Origin: Spirochaetaceae bacterium
GTDB taxonomy: Bacteria > Spirochaetota > Spirochaetia > Treponematales > Breznakiellaceae
Direction of reading: 5' to 3'
Length of the DNA: 7,546 nucleotides
Assembly: GCA_031279895.1 (NCBI GenBank)
Contig: JAITHR010000042.1
Span: forward strand, 1-7,546
Position 1 is the first letter of the stretch, and the number at the start of each line of letters is the position of its first letter. Under the pieces are notes generated by a model. The model saw only the letters and a program-made list of their open reading frames with translations. It ran no database searches and was not told where the DNA came from. Positions 7,095 to 7,546 of this stretch are shown piece by piece. The position numbers and the translations under genes are program-made.

Positions 7095-7130
7095 GCGGTC
7101 GGTTCGGGAGCCGTGCGTTGTTGTGCGTAG
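7078..7130. repeat. Imperfect palindrome within unit A, copy 1
   Basis: CTACGC (7078-7083) pairs with GCGTAG (7125-7130), and CGCAACGGC (7088-7096) pairs with GCCGTGCG (7110-7117) with one bulged A. An alternative inner stem CGGTT-CGGG-AGCCG (7100-7113) competes with the latter. The same arrangement is at 7276-7328. Confidence 0.6.
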
Positions 7131-7180
7131 TAAGGGGCTGCCCGTGGTAAGCTGACAGTCGTGGTTCGGAGCGCGTATCA

Positions 7181-7207
7181 GGAAGCTTATGAAACCGTCG
7201 GAGACGG
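7181..7207 (-). repeat. Terminator-like module T in the array, copy 1
   Basis: On the minus strand this reads CCGTCTCCGACGG, TTTC, ATAAGCTTCC, which differs at one of 27 bases from the element behind the lipoprotein gene (5807-5833). It continues into TGATAC, which also follows GCTTCC behind the DUF2804 gene (5874-5885, minus strand). Confidence 0.8.
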
Positions 7208-7268
7208 GCCGCCTGTTGCTTGGTAATGGTGCAACACCGTGTCCGTTTACTTCACTGTTTGTTGTTGA

Positions 7269-7405
7269 GGCGCGGCTACGCTTCGCGCAACGGCGGGCGG
7301 TTCGGGAGCCGTGCGTTGTTGTGCGTAGTAAGGGGCGCGGCGTGGTAAGCTGACAGTCGTGGTTCGGAGTGCGGCGCCGGAAGCTTATGGAACCGTCGGA
7401 GACGG
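7269..7405 (+). repeat. Repeat unit A/T, copy 2
   Basis: Second copy of the 137-base unit, 198 bases after the first. It keeps the palindrome (7276-7328) and the T module (7379-7405), the latter with TTCC in place of TTTC on the minus strand. Confidence 0.9.
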
Positions 7406-7435
7406 GCCGCCTGTTGCCTCCAAGTAGTGCAACAC

Positions 7436-7546
7436 CCCGCCGGCGGCGGGTGGCACAGCAAGGCCGCCTGTTGCCTCCGAGTAGTGCAATACCCTGTCCG
7501 GTGAGCGAGTCAGTGCTGCCCAGGCGCGGCTACGCTTCGCGCAACG
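7436..7546 (+). repeat. Long-period repeat, copy 2 (cut by window end)
   Basis: Gap-free match to 6984-7094. Differences cluster where copy 1 has GTTTCAAAG and copy 2 GCCTCCGAG. It includes the C hairpin at 7436-7450, a full B linker and the first 24 bases of a third A unit. Confidence 0.9.
7523..7546 (+). repeat. Repeat unit A, copy 3 (first 24 bases only)
   Basis: Identical to the first 24 bases of copies 1 and 2 before the window ends, so the array clearly continues. Confidence 0.85.

Larger units (their letters stand above)
7071..7207 (+). repeat. Repeat unit A/T, copy 1
   Basis: A 137-base unit that aligns without gaps to 7269-7405. Over the 149 bases that include the next 12 of module B, I count about 11 differences by eye, grouped in two short patches (near 7139-7142 and 7172-7180). 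It contains an imperfect palindrome (7078-7130) and ends in the terminator-like module T (7181-7207). Confidence 0.9.
6984..7546. repeat. Mosaic intergenic repeat array, continuing past the window
   Basis: No gene is supported in these roughly 560 bases. The array is made of recurring modules: C, a GC-rich hairpin plus GTGGCACAGCA (from 6984 and 7436); B, a linker beginning GCCGCCTGTTG (7011, 7208, 7406, 7463); A, beginning GGCGCGGCTACGCTTCGCGC (7071, 7269, 7523); and T, the terminator-like end of A (7181-7207, 7379-7405). The order is C-B-A/T-B-A/T-B-C-B-A. A units are 198 and then 254 bases apart. The whole C-B-A start repeats after 452 bases. Short reading frames across it have no recognisable product and are broken by the repeat structure. 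Confidence 0.9.

Noticed and set aside
7113..7180. Start of a group II intron or other catalytic RNA (GTGCG followed by structured sequence)
   Set aside because: GTGCG is short and by chance frequent; no domain V-like hairpin or reverse transcriptase frame is visible.
7276..7461. A 61-residue minus-strand frame in the repeat array
   Set aside because: It lies wholly in repeated non-coding modules, has no ribosome binding site that I can see, and resembles no known product.
6984..7546. CRISPR array
   Set aside because: Repeats are long (over 100 bases), of mixed modules and unequal spacing, and intervening sequences are themselves repeated.

Overview
The window holds a GC-rich bacterial segment with two parts. 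Positions 1 to about 5806 are a tightly packed plus-strand operon of four genes. They encode a MoxR-type AAA+ ATPase (5' end outside the window), a DUF58 protein, a multi-pass membrane transglutaminase of the TgpA type, and a PQQ-like beta-propeller lipoprotein. Convergent to this operon is a single minus-strand gene for a DUF2804 protein (5908-6948). The rest, from about 6984 to the window end, is a non-coding array of complex repeats that is still running at position 7546.

The lipoprotein signal, the gene set and the presence of DUF2804 fit a diderm bacterium. A spirochaete of the Treponema kind is my best guess, but this rests on overall impression and not on a marker gene.

The first three genes form a recurrent bacterial module. 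The MoxR ATPase is thought to act as a chaperone or remodeller, the DUF58 protein as its membrane-associated partner, and the transglutaminase-like protein as an inner-membrane protein with its papain-like domain outside the cytoplasm. Overlapping stop and start codons (945, and 2231-2234) and a 9-base gap before the fourth gene argue for co-transcription and translational coupling. Adding a BamB-like propeller lipoprotein suggests that the extracytoplasmic output of the module may involve an envelope-anchored scaffold. That last step is inference.

The most unusual features are non-coding. The roughly 100-base spacer between the convergent genes carries two similar terminator-like hairpins facing each other. 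Each begins inside the stop codon of its gene and each ends in a GCTTCC tail. The tail and hairpin of the first one recur, 26 of 27 bases identical, inside the downstream repeat array. The array has two levels of periodicity (about 198 and 452 bases). It is built from interchangeable modules: a GC hairpin, a linker, a palindrome-containing unit and the terminator module. This looks like a mosaic family of dispersed intergenic elements.
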